64,000 bases of DNA, from NCBI RefSeq assembly GCF_954871325.1, contig NC_088777.1, forward strand, positions 54,102,703 through 54,166,702. The letters run 5' to 3'. Position 1 is the first letter of the stretch, and every line of letters begins with the position of its first letter. Both the position numbers and the translations under genes were made by a program. The notes under the pieces are model-generated. The model was not told the origin of the DNA and did not search any database. It worked only from the letters and a program-made list of their open reading frames with translations. Shown in pieces: positions 25,101 to 33,349 of this stretch. Source of the DNA: Gordionus sp. m RMFG-2023. Lineage: Eukaryota > Nematomorpha > Gordioida > Chordodea > Parachordodidae.

Positions 25101-28100
25101 TCAATATTTTTGGATAAACAAAGGACCTCATCTCTGCTAAATTACTAATACCCATATACGCAAATAATATTTTGGCAACAATGGATTTATAACTATTCAG
25201 GAAATAATAAGAAAGATAAATTCTACATTTGTGAGATGATGAATATTTAAGTATGAAAAATCACCTTGAAAACAAGTTTTTGACGGCAAAACAAATTTCT
25301 GAAACACAAAATTATATTTTTATACTTTTATTCCATTTTTAAAATAATAAAGTAAACGCCTTTCATTTAGACGTAATTTTTAAAATAAAAATTATAACGT
25401 TATTATCCATTAAATTTAAATTTAAATATAATGATATTTATGTTAAATTGGATCAATTTTAGCCATTTAAAGTCATAACTTCCAGGCCCACCTTCAACCC
25501 GGTCTAGGATTTTGTTCCGAAAAATACCTTTTTTTCTATGGTAATTTCCAGTCTTGTACTTCCGGTTTTGGGTATTAATCGGGTTTTTATCACATTTATT
25601 TATATATCAATCATATTAAAGATGTAATTATTAAGCTATATAATAAAAATTAACTCTGACTTTATTTTGAGATATTTGAAAATGAATGAAGTGCATTTTG
25701 TCAAAAATGTACCATTTTTCCTCTCTTTAAACTCCAGCGAGTAAGTGGTTTAAGGAAGTAAAATATCTCATTTACTTAGCTAAACTACATACTACCAATT
25801 TAGAAAATTTAAAAAAAATTCTGATTGGGTCGGGTCGAAACCTTGGTTTTGATATGGAATTCACCATAAATAAATAAGGTCGCTAATAAAATCTGAAAGA
25901 AAATCATCTTCAACACCTACAAATTAATTTTACAAATTCTTAAAATAAATAGCCCAATTTTAGATAAAGAGGAATAATATCTATTTTCTAGTTTAAAAAT
26001 ATATAAATTTTTGTTATTCAACTAGTTAGACTGTCATTGCAAAGCGCATAATAAGTACAAGTATTAGTATTAATATTTTTACAAGAGGTTTCTCTTAAAT
26101 GATTATATGCTTGTTGTGATAAAATGATATATAATATATATTTTATTTATATCATACACTGACTTTACAAAAAATAATAATATATTTCGCAAAAATTTTA
26201 AAGGACGCATCCAGTTTCGACGTAAAGGTCGAGGTTCGGGCTTTCGCTTTCGACCTTTTATACCTAAACGGGAACCGTCTCACCGATCTACCTTTACATG
26301 AGAGACGAGGACTTTTGAAGGAAACATTCCGAGCTTCCGGCCATTTTTTCGATTTCGCGCGTTCTCTTGACCTCCCAGCCAATCAGGAAACGCGCGAATT
26401 GGATAAAGTTTCGGATTTTTTGGATGCCGCTATCAAAGGTTTGTTAAGAAAAAAAAAGTTTAAAATTTTCAATCATAAATTTGTTTCTTTTCCCTATAAT
26501 TCAAGTAGATATTATTTTAATGTGTAATTTCAGATTTCTATTAACCATTTTTATTTAGTCATAACAATTAGTTTTATTGATAAAAAAATTTATAATATTT
26601 CAGGAAATTGTGAGGGACTGATGGTCAAAAGTTTGGATTCGACTTACGAAATCGACAAGCGTTCTAATAAATGGCTTAAAGTTAGATTCATCATTGAGAT
26701 CTAAATCTATTGCATTATATGGAATGATATTCACTTTTTGTTTAAGACTTTCTTTTTTTCTCTTTAGCTTTCACCTTTTCTGGTGGTAGGCTCCTTCAAT
26801 ATCTCTCTCCACTTTATGATATTCATACTATCTCTTTTATCTAATTTATACTCCCTCATATTGGCTCTAACTTTAGGTAAGACTAAAATAAATTAATATA
26901 ATACAATGACGAAAAATGAATTTTTTAAAAATGAGCCTTCTATCTCTCATACAGAAAATAATTTATTTTTTGAATTTCTATATTAAAGCTTAAAAAGGAT
27001 TACCTGGATTCAACCGGGGATACCTTTGATTTGGTGATAATAGGAGCTTATCAAGGGCAAGGCAAAAGAACGGGCCATTATGGCGGGCTTTTATTGGCCT
27101 GTTACGACGATGTTAACGAACAATACCAAACCATTTGCAAAGTATATATATTTCCTAATTTATATCTCTTTATCTACCAAAATGGATTTAAAAGCTTTCT
27201 CATTTTCTTAACCAATTAGAAAACGGCTAACTCAATATTTTAGCCAGGAAAATATTGCTCAAGCCACGAGATTTCGTTGCTAGTGATAGATGTCCGAACT
27301 TCTGTTCCTTCTACAAGCAAAATCTTAAGGCTTGCCTAATATTATTCTGGATCAAATATTGATTACAGCATTATTACCGATTAATAACAATAATTACTAT
27401 TATAATAACTATTGGAATGATTTTTTTTTCACAAAATATACTTTATTGTTATTTATTGGTGATCAGCACTAAATAAAAAAAATGTTTTTATTGCAAAAAT
27501 AAATACCAAGATAAATATCCAAGACCTGCAAAGGTGCCATTTGCACAGCCCAGCCCAAATATTTTTTTTCAAAAATTTTTTTCAGCCCGGCATGTGTTTT
27601 TCAGAAAAAAAATTTTCAGGTCCGGCCCGAATTTTTTAAAAAATATATTATTATTTTTGATTTTTATAGCTAATAATGGCGATTTCAAATATTTGGTTTT
27701 TATTTTTTTTAAAAAAAATTTTCAGGTCCGGCCTGGGCAGGGTATATTTATATAAATTAAAATACGGTCTGGCCCGTGTACTTGGGCTGGGCTTAGGGCC
27801 GGGCCTGCAGGTCTGATAAATATTATATAGGCAAAATCTTATTTTCTAGAATAAATAAAAAATTTAGCCCGTATCATTATGCAGATCTCTAAATATATTT
27901 TTTTATATTTAATTCTTCAAAGTTGGGAACAGGTTTCAAAGATGCCGATTTAGAGAAATTACATTCCAAACTACAGGAACACGTGATAAAAGCCCCCAAA
28001 CCATATTATTGCACTGGGTTTAATGAACAACAAGGTAGCAGCCCAGATATCTGGTTCGAACCCAAATTGGTTTGCGAAGTTAAGGCGGCCGATCTTTCCA

Positions 28101-29117
28101 TATCTCCCATACATAAGGCTGCCATAGGCTTGGTTCGTATTTATTCCATTTTTGTGTGCTATAGAAAAAAGAAAGACGCACTATTAAAATTAGAGAAAAA
28201 TAGATTTTCTTTATTTTTATTCCATCTATACAATGCATATCTTGGTTTCCATTTTGAAAGTTTTAAATGGTTAGAATCTTTGTAGTAGTGTTGTTAAATG
28301 GCTAGATTAGAGCCGATTTTTAAAATGGATAACAATATATTTAAATATTTCCTAAGCCGCGAAATTTCGTCTGCCATCTATGGAGAAAAATCTTTAGGCT
28401 TGCATAATTTTTTCTGACAAAAGAAATATTGAGTTAGCCTTTTTTTTTATAAAAATTGGCTCAAATCCCATCGGATTAACAACACTAATTTTAGGGACAA
28501 TGATTGATGTGTTTGTATTAAAGATAATTTCCTTTAACATTTGCTTAGGTGGACCCAGATAAGGGCATATCCTTAAGGTTCCCTCGTTACATTAAACTCC
28601 GTGAAGATAAAAATGCCGAAGATGCCACTACAGCTACCCAAGTTTGTGTTTCCATTTTTTAAATACTGTTTTAATCTACTCAACTGTTTAGTTTCTTGAT
28701 TCATACTAATTTATGGTATTTATTTTCTTTATTAAAAAAAATACCAAATAACTTGCAGAGGCCTAATTTTAAGGTTTTTTTTTCATGGATGATATAAATT
28801 AAAATATGCATTTTAAAAAATCTGGTCTTTCACATGTTAGCTTTAAACTATATGTAATAATTATATATTTTATCACATTTCAATTTTTTTTTACTATTTA
28901 AACTCTACCCCTCTCCCCCATCTCATTCACCCCCCCCCCCCCCCTTTAGATTTGTTTGAACCATTATAAGGCATACTCTTAGATAAATGATTTATATCTA
29001 ATTTATGATGATAAACTTTATCTATTATTTTAGATCGCTCATTTTTACAATCAACAAGAACAAATAAAAGATAAAAATAACCAAGATGAAAATGAATTAG
29101 ATATTGAGGAAAATTAA
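13051..29117 (+). CDS. LIG1: DNA ligase 1, ATP-dependent replicative ligase (whole gene)
   Basis: DNA ligase 1 seals Okazaki fragments in the nucleus using a ligase-AMP intermediate, guided by PCNA. Exons I can place: 13051-13070, 13112-13165, about 13871-13955, 13997-14053, 14139-14311, 16465-16634, 16779-16938, 18650-18735, 19929-20065, 20161-20400, 26204-26438, 26604-26680, 26989-27141, 27923-28132, 28549-28641 and 29034-29117. Junction phases agree wherever neighbouring exons are both placed. Together they give about 700 residues, shorter than human LIG1 (919) because the disordered N-terminus is short. Conserved order: PIP box, DNA-binding domain, nucleotidyltransferase with motif [11 protein letters not shown], motifs III, IIIa, IV and V, and the OB domain. 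One short exon between 16938 and 18650 is predicted by the phase mismatch but not found. Introns host several mobile elements. Confidence 0.95.
13871..14311 (+). CDS. LIG1: LIG1 exons: start of DNA-binding domain
   Basis: Three exons: about 13871-13955 (left edge uncertain, acceptor may be at 13883), 13997-14053 and 14139-14311. They are separated by introns of 41 and 85 bp. They read [20 protein letters not shown], then [19 protein letters not shown], then [20 protein letters not shown] followed by [11 protein letters not shown] and [20 protein letters not shown]. These align without gaps to the start of the helical DNA-binding domain of animal LIG1, which encircles nicked DNA. The first of these introns has an unremarkable donor, GTTCAC. 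Confidence 0.9.
14547..14928. mobile_element. hAT-type miniature element (382 bp) in LIG1 intron
   Basis: Inverted termini TAGATATCTGCAACGGG / CCCAATGCAGATCACTA carry a perfect 8-bp duplication GTATCAGA (14539-14546 and 14929-14936). Subterminal GGGCCGGGCC-type blocks occur at both ends. It is non-coding. A loose copy of its right end (AGGCCCGATGCAGATCACTA) recurs at about 57658. Confidence 0.92.
15480..16320. mobile_element. Decayed hAT-like miniature elements in LIG1 intron
   Basis: GC-rich words typical of the local hAT miniature elements recur: GGGCTTGGCCC, CCTAGGCCGGGC, GGGCTGGGCCTGGGC and ACTGCAGACCT (to about 15800). A second cluster follows (AGGCCTGAGCTTGACCCG, GCACTTGCAGAGCTCTAG, to about 16150), and a GGTTCTGTTTTAGAGC patch lies beyond that. 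I could not pair clean termini or duplications, so boundaries are approximate and more than one element may be overlaid. Confidence 0.45.
16465..16634 (+). CDS. LIG1: LIG1 exon: DNA-binding domain, central part
   Basis: The acceptor is AAATATAAAG and the donor GTGAGT. It reads [20 protein letters not shown], then [12 protein letters not shown] and [17 protein letters not shown]. This aligns with the LIG1 segment that contains the family block GDVGLVAENSRSNQRLMF. The incoming phase (one base from the previous exon) completes a glycine codon. Confidence 0.93.
16779..16938 (+). CDS. LIG1: LIG1 exon: DNA-binding domain, C-terminal part
   Basis: After acceptor TTGCAAG it reads [40 protein letters not shown] and ILTALAMAF. 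This corresponds to the LIG1 block KIDIIKGLFVACRHSEARF through SGKLRLGLAEQSVL. The donor is set at GTTACT by similarity length and is the least certain edge. The phase left open here does not match the next exon found, implying a missing small exon. Confidence 0.9.
17187..17330. repeat. Partial copy of the TAGTGTTGTTAAA miniature-element family
   Basis: It begins TAGTGTTGTTAAATGGCTTA, the terminus of the family bounded at 39164-39285 and 50239-50462. AAATAAGCCGATT follows further in. No right terminus is visible. Confidence 0.5.
17516..17975. repeat. Tandem repeat, about 2.6 units of 164-186 bp, in LIG1 intron
   Basis: Units begin at 17516, 17680 and 17866 with CTTTATTKTTCTRTATTT. Each contains GACTGTTGA, TGCCTTAATCATC, a GGTGRATAATA-like stretch and TTATTTCATTGGTTATTGTT. 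The second and third units share long identical stretches, so their duplication is recent, while the first is more diverged. Confidence 0.85.
18528..18625. repeat. Short direct repeat in LIG1 intron
   Basis: CCGCGAATTGGCGCTAACTG with a following TGAATGAAG-like tail recurs about 57 bp on as CCGCGAATTCTCGCTAACCA. It is GC-richer than the intron around it. Function unknown; it may be a fragment of a transposon terminus. Confidence 0.45.
18650..18735 (+). CDS. LIG1: LIG1 exon: linker between DNA-binding and catalytic domains
   Basis: After acceptor AAAATTAG it reads [20 protein letters not shown], then ADTCKMHPG, ending at donor GTAATA. It aligns to the LIG1 block EVPDLDRIIPVLLEHGL through CKLSPG. 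The outgoing phase (one G) joins exactly to the next exon to give the G of [11 protein letters not shown]. Confidence 0.93.
19929..20065 (+). CDS. LIG1: LIG1 exon: motif I with catalytic lysine
   Basis: It reads [20 protein letters not shown] and ends [11 protein letters not shown] at donor GTTTGC. The lysine of KYDG (codon 20042-20044) is the residue that becomes AMP-linked in all ATP-dependent DNA ligases. The arginine two residues after G is also conserved. This marks the start of the nucleotidyltransferase domain. Confidence 0.97.
20161..20400 (+). CDS. LIG1: LIG1 exon: nucleotidyltransferase domain, motif III region
   Basis: Eighty codons read in one frame from acceptor ACAAAAG to donor [38 protein letters not shown], then [13 protein letters not shown] and [19 protein letters not shown] and the acidic EVVAWD are LIG1 signatures. 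An 18-residue stretch rich in D and E ([16 protein letters not shown]) is a local insertion relative to human. The next exon is 5.8 kb away because of a retroelement insertion in the intron. Confidence 0.97.
20829..21749 (+). pseudogene. Retroelement integrase region (fossil)
   Basis: A zinc-binding H-H-C-C module ([11 protein letters not shown], then CMPCQ) is followed by the integrase core with [14 protein letters not shown] and the [12 protein letters not shown] glutamate, then a C-terminal tail. This is the integrase end of a Ty3-type pol, which inserts element cDNA into the host genome. It is part of the Mag-like fossil in the LIG1 intron and lacks the rest of pol in this block. Confidence 0.85.
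21950..22140 (+). repeat. LTR/leader-like zone of the Mag-like fossil
   Basis: Between the pol end and the gag start lies an AT-rich stretch with TGTTATAAATG-type words (21971 and 22007), an AATAAAG polyadenylation-like signal near 22067, and TATTGGCGACGTTGTCG just before gag. The latter resembles the primer-binding leader of Mag-type elements, so a short LTR of roughly 150 bp probably ends near 22116. I could not find a partner LTR to prove the edges. Confidence 0.4.
22143..23087 (+). pseudogene. Retroelement gag, plus-strand copy (fossil)
   Basis: Capsid-like sequence with [20 protein letters not shown] and [15 protein letters not shown] is followed by an asparagine-rich linker and two CCHC knuckles ([27 protein letters not shown]). 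This is the structural protein of the Mag-like fossil. The same sequence recurs inverted at 24393-25172. The copy ends abruptly at the inversion junction near 23087. Confidence 0.85.
23088..25172 (-). pseudogene. Retroelement gag-protease-reverse transcriptase, minus-strand copy (fossil)
   Basis: Reading leftwards from 25172: gag with the same capsid and double-knuckle sequence as the plus copy, an aspartic protease with [11 protein letters not shown], and then reverse transcriptase with [21 protein letters not shown] and YLDDIIITG. It ends in the RT connection region ([18 protein letters not shown]) at the junction. Protease, RT and gag order is normal for Ty3-type elements. It is broken and joined head-to-head with the plus-strand copy. 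Confidence 0.87.
25420..25870. repeat. Dispersed repeat, related to 52400-52735
   Basis: Landmarks shared with 52400-52735 in the same order are TTCCGGTTTT, TTGAGATATTTRAAA, a GTRCATTTTG/GTGTATTTTG word, ATATCTCAT, GGGTCGGGTYGAA and TTTGATATGGAAT. Neither copy has a visible coding frame or clear termini. This is an unclassified repeat. Confidence 0.6.
26204..26438 (+). CDS. LIG1: LIG1 exon: motif IIIa region
   Basis: From acceptor ATTTTAAAG to donor GTTTGT it reads [40 protein letters not shown], then [11 protein letters not shown] and [15 protein letters not shown]. The AFDLLYLNG block is LIG1 motif IIIa. The exon is much GC-richer than its flanks. Confidence 0.97.
26604..26680 (+). CDS. 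LIG1: LIG1 exon: motif IV
   Basis: After acceptor ATTTCAG it reads [20 protein letters not shown], then NKWLK, with the glycine codon split over the intron. CEGLMVK is motif IV of the adenylation domain. NKWLK plus LKKDYL of the next exon forms motif V. Confidence 0.97.
26989..27141 (+). CDS. LIG1: LIG1 exon: motif V and start of OB domain
   Basis: Fifty-one codons from acceptor ATTAAAG to donor [46 protein letters not shown], then [15 protein letters not shown] is motif V, and [12 protein letters not shown] is the conserved first part of the OB-fold domain that closes on nicked DNA. Confidence 0.97.
27195..27345. repeat. Internal fragment of the TAGTGTTGTTAAA miniature-element family
   Basis: ACGGCTAACTCAATATTTTAG, shortened here to its core, is followed by a GGAAAATATTGC word and AAGGCTTGCCTAATATTATTC. 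These match the inner part of the family at 50239-50462. The terminal repeats are gone. Confidence 0.5.
27519..27815. mobile_element. hAT-type miniature element (297 bp) in LIG1 intron
   Basis: Termini CCAAGACCTGCA / TGCAGGTCTG are imperfect inverted repeats flanked by the identical 8-bp duplication ATAAATAT (27511-27518 and 27816-27823). Inside, CAGGTCCGGCC-like blocks alternate with A/T runs. Relatives lie at about 840-1062, 8100-8280 and 54735-54842. Confidence 0.88.
27923..28132 (+). CDS. LIG1: LIG1 exon: OB domain
   Basis: Seventy codons from acceptor TTCAAAG to donor [36 protein letters not shown], then [20 protein letters not shown] and PIHKAAIGL. The run [11 protein letters not shown] is the LIG1 OB-domain signature. 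Confidence 0.97.
28286..28487. mobile_element. TAGTGTTGTTAAA-family miniature element (about 202 bp) in LIG1 intron
   Basis: Left end TAGTGTTGTTAAATGGCTAG and right end GGATTAACAACACTA are inverted repeats of the family bounded exactly at 39164-39285. The flanking 8-mers (CTTTGTAG, ATTTTAGG) only partly match, so the insertion is old or an edge has drifted. Confidence 0.7.
28549..28641 (+). CDS. LIG1: LIG1 exon: motif VI
   Basis: Thirty-one codons from acceptor TGCTTAG to donor [26 protein letters not shown], then [24 protein letters not shown] contains motif VI, which helps form the lysine-AMP intermediate. Confidence 0.97.
29034..29117 (+). CDS. LIG1: LIG1 last exon
   Basis: After acceptor TATTTTAG it reads [20 protein letters not shown], then ELDIEEN and TAA at 29115-29117. 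The family ends similarly (ACLYRKQSQIQNQ plus an acidic tail). The first AATAAA downstream is near 29353, a candidate poly-A signal. Confidence 0.93.
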   Translation: MAHFYNQQEQIKDKNNQDENELDIEEN

Positions 29118-29930
29118 TCTTATGAATTATAGTGTTTCATTGTATAGATGTATAGTGATGTTTAAATATAATTGATTTTTTTAAGGTTTTTTTGTATGTT
29201 TGTAAAACTACCTTCTATATTTTGCAAAATTAAATCATGGATAATAATATTTTCATTCCATCATATATATCTTATATTTTTAAACGTGGAAACTAATTGT
29301 TATATAAATTTATTTAATTATAATTATTTATAGCATAATGATAAAGAAGTTTGAATAAATTTAGTCTGATAGAATCTTTTTATATTTTAATCTAGCTGGT
29401 TTGCCATGTAGTCGTGGCCAGTACTAATTGCTCTTTCAAATATATTTTTTTTACCATGCATAGAAGTTCCTCATTTTAAATCCATTTTCGTTATTTGCCG
29501 CTAAACATTAATTTAAGCCCGCATTTAAAATCGCTTTGTTTACAATTTCAATAATGCGTAGTTTGCTTCATTATTACTAATGAGTTCATTTTTTTATTAA
29601 CTATGTAAAAATATTTTATTGTGGTCATTTTAGAAAAAAATATATAATATAATTAATATATCTCTACTAATTTTTATAATAATTATTATGTTTTAAATTA
29701 TGGTGATTCACTCTAGGTTATAAGATTAGATGTCTGCAAAAGACAAATATCTCTCCGACCTGTAGGAAGAAAAGCATTCCACCCTCCCCCCCCCTCAAAA
29801 AAATCCCCATCAAATTCAACACAAAATAGATTCTATACTTGATTCTGGCCAATAAAATATTTTTTATTTTTTTAGTTTATTATAAGAAATCATCTATGAA
29901 AAAATTATAAAATATTATTTTAGCAATCTC
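29118..29930. other. 3' flank of LIG1, no gene
   Basis: AT-rich, with no convincing frame. A 10-base C run lies near 29786. An ACCTGTAGGAAG patch near 29758 may be a stray hAT terminus. Confidence 0.4.
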
Positions 29931-30025
29931 GGGGGGGGGGGGGGTGCGACTCAATTTAAAAAAATAACCTTTTTTAATTGTGCGCCTCTACCCCCCCCCC
30001 CCCCCCTTATAGTGACGCTACTGAA
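29931..30025. mobile_element. Palindromic miniature element or hairpin with long G and C runs
   Basis: A run of 14 G (29931-29944) is followed by TGCGACTCAATTTAAAAAAA, a short loop, TTTTTTAATTGTGCGCCTC and a run of 16 C (about 29991-30006). The two halves pair into a near-perfect hairpin. The right edge then reads TATAGTGACGCTACTG. This is the same CAGTRGCGTC terminus style as the element at 10499-12503, so it is probably a collapsed terminal fragment of such a transposon. Confidence 0.6.
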
Positions 30026-30663
30026 ATCAGGATTTATTGATATCTCCGATTAAATTGAAAATCATAACAATATTACTTCCCACCGACCTATCTAAAAGAT
30101 TTTTATAAAATACTTTATGATAATAAATTACATAATTTTTTCATATAATAATATCATAGGTTCAATGTTTAGGTTATTGTAGCACAAAAATAAACAGAGC
30201 TCACACATATCGAAAAAAATGAAAGATTTATGGAAATATTTTTTAATTCATATTTATTTTGTATAAGATATCGGTGGTATTAAAGTTACCAGATTATTTT
30301 AAATATTTATTATAATAGGGTCAATTTAGAAAAACTGAATGTGTAATAAAAAAGATATCAAATTTTTATATCATTAAACGTTAAACAATCATAAAAATAC
30401 TCCCTTTAACTATGATTACAATGGGCATTCCTTAAGGCAAAGAGTATTAGATTAAAGGCTATGTATCTCAACAAAATTCTAAAATGATTTTTTATTTTAC
30501 TTATAAGAAAGTCAATATCTCGAGGATAATCACAAGCGCCCATAAGGCATAGCTAAGCGGGCATACGTTTTGAAAAAATGATTATACATGAATTTCTAAT
30601 TTTATCGTGTAAATTCAGTTTTAACTAAGAGATATATGCATCATCTTCATTTATTTAAACTTC

Positions 30664-30918
<255 letters not shown>

Positions 30919-31099
30919 AACATATAAATATATTATAAAGCTTATTAAAATAAAATACATGTATGGGTAACTAAAATATCAGAATTATTAAGTAAATTTA
31001 ATAATAAGTCTTTCCTGCAAATATTTTATTAAAATGAATATAAATCTATTTAAAATAATAATACCCTTATAATAACCATTAAAATCAAATATAATATAA

Positions 31100-33345
31100 T
31101 TAATAAAATTTTCTATTTTTTGGTATTAAGTAGAGATGTTTCCTAATATTCCAAGTAGAAAAAGTAGTTACGTTTATGATTTGATCTTCGTCCTCAGACA
31201 AATTCACGTAACACATTATGCTATAAATTATACAATCATTTTGTATAATATTCTCAACAATGTCATTGTAATAAATTTTCAGGGTCAAAGATACATTGTT
31301 CTGTTCAACGATTGCCTTAAATAATGGTTTATATAATAGTAATAAAGAGAAAGATTAGTAGGAAAGTGATAAGTTAGCAATAGAAAAATGGGGAATTTGA
31401 TCTATAATAATAGCTATTGTATAAAAAAATAATTATTAATATATTTCCTCATTACATATTGATTCATTCCTAGGTGAATTCGAAATTCTGAACCATTATT
31501 GATGCGGATTAACACCATAGTGCAAAGAATAGCAGATCTATTGGAGTTGACCTGTATTATCATCTAATTTTTGTTTAGAATTTTGTGATATATACATACT
31601 GAAACCTATTAAGTATTGTTAGTAAATGAGGTGATGTACTTAAAATACAATAGGATATTAAAAATAACTTCATTTTAAAAGAGCTCTTATTGCTAATTAG
31701 ATTATCTCCTATTAAAAATTAATAACTTCAATTTTATCTTTGAATTTTTAAACTGCGTAAATTTGCAAAAACTTTAATTAAAAAATATGAGCCATTACCT
31801 TATTAAGCTCAAATTATGTGCATAAAATATAATCTATTAGTTTATGTTTAAACTTAAAAATTTTTCATCAATTAAAAATGTACTACCGTCGTATTTTCTG
31901 AAATATCAAAGTCTTCCCAATAAGCTAATGCTTTTTTCATATCTTCAAGCGGTGTCTGGAATATGTTTAAATTATAAGCATGTCCACCATAGTAATATTT
32001 AATCGCGGATGTGTAAATTAAATCAACGAAGAGCAAGTGGGGAAATGCTAAATTACTAGAGGGATACAAAGGCAGATTTCTATTACATATTTTTCGTTTT
32101 ATATCAATTTTATATTTTTAATCAACTTTATAAAGATTGTCTTATTTCCTTCGGAGATAACCAAATTGTAAATTCCCTCAAATGACACATAATGAGAAAG
32201 ACTTTGTTCATCTATATAAATTGCTTTTGAATGACAATTTAATTATCATATAAATGACTAAAATATAATTTGTTATATTAACTTTTTTTAGAGCTAGATT
32301 CAAAGTTGGGTAGACCAAGGACTATGTAGGATATTAACACATAATAATAGAATAAAATGGAATTAAATTAATAATTTTACTGTTGTTATCTTGACAATTT
32401 TGCAGGATGACATTAACTTTGGGTCTTGAATATATTAAACCATGATTATGCTTGAATAATATGGATAATAATTTTGAGAATGGGTACCTCAACGAACCTC
32501 TAAGAATAAATGATTCATGGAATTCATGAACTTCAAGTAATGCCCGGTATGGTTGTACAAATCGCAACTTTAAAAATAAAGAATTTAAAAGATATAAACC
32601 ACTAATGTAGAAGGTTTAAATGTATTTACCATTGTGGATGCTTCGTTACTAATGTACTTATAATCATTAAAATTATAAGCATGCGTTTCATTGGATAAAA
32701 ATTGAATCCCGTATGTTAAATTCGAATCGATATCTTCTTCGGCGAGGATATTTTTCATTGATTCAGGATTCGTATCTATATAGAACTATACATTAATAAT
32801 TTTAGAAGTTTAATTAGAATATATAGAATTAACTCTGTAAAGGATTCAAATAGAGATATATAGGATTTTATTCTATAAACAATTATTTATACCTTCAAAT
32901 TCTTCAATTCTAATATGAACATGTTAAATTATACATTAAATAATAAAAGCCTCGATTTTACAGTTTAAAAACGGCAAAATAATATTTTAGTCCAAGATTT
33001 TCTAAATATGGAAGATAGGTAGGATCTTTTTTGGCAAAATCTCTTCTTAAGTAATATTTATTTTAACAGTTTTATTTAATAAATCGGCTAAATTAAGATT
33101 TTAATAACATTATACTTTCAAAAAGGTCACATTTTTAATTTACATTAATCAAAATATTATATATAAATATAATTTTTTTTATTACCGTAGCGTTAAATAC
33201 CGTAGTAATTAATTTCAAATCGTTTATGTATTTATTATCAAGGAAATAACTATAATAGAAATGTGAACGATTTATAGATAGCCTTTGCGGCATCTCCCAA
33301 ATAATTAAACCGTCAACCATATTCAACGAAGCGTTAGTTTGATAT
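31100..33345 (-). CDS. Unrecognised gene, six in-phase exons, N-terminus not found
   Basis: Six exons on the minus strand join with matching phases and GT-AG borders: 33345-33186, 32785-32630, 32567-32488, 32079-31887, 31551-31456 and 31315-31100, ending in TAA. They give about 300 residues. Passages include GLIIWEMPQRLSINRSHFYY, IQFLSNETHAYNF, LRFVQPYRALLEVHEF, FPHLLFVDLIYTSAIKYYYG, DMKKALAYWEDFDI and SAILCTMVLIRINNGSEFRI. Many N-x-S/T sites and few cysteines suggest a secreted or lumenal protein. I do not recognise the family. The first exon opens inside a codon, so at least one upstream exon exists, perhaps in 33.4-36 kb. Confidence 0.7.
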
Positions 33346-33349
33346 CTTT

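Larger units (their letters stand above)
20650..25175. mobile_element. Mag-like Ty3-type LTR retroelement fossil, rearranged composite
   Basis: This lies inside the LIG1 intron between 20400 and 26204. Three blocks are visible: a plus-strand pol 3' part with integrase (20829-21749); an LTR/leader-like zone (about 21950-22140) followed by plus-strand gag (22143-23087); and a minus-strand block with gag, protease and reverse transcriptase (25172-23088). The family call rests on the double zinc knuckle in gag, the DTGA-type protease and the integrase, all resembling the Mag lineage of Metaviridae. The two gag segments are nearly identical, so the insertion or rearrangement is young. It is broken, with several breaks, and is not a functional element as it stands. 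Outer ends are approximate. Confidence 0.85.
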
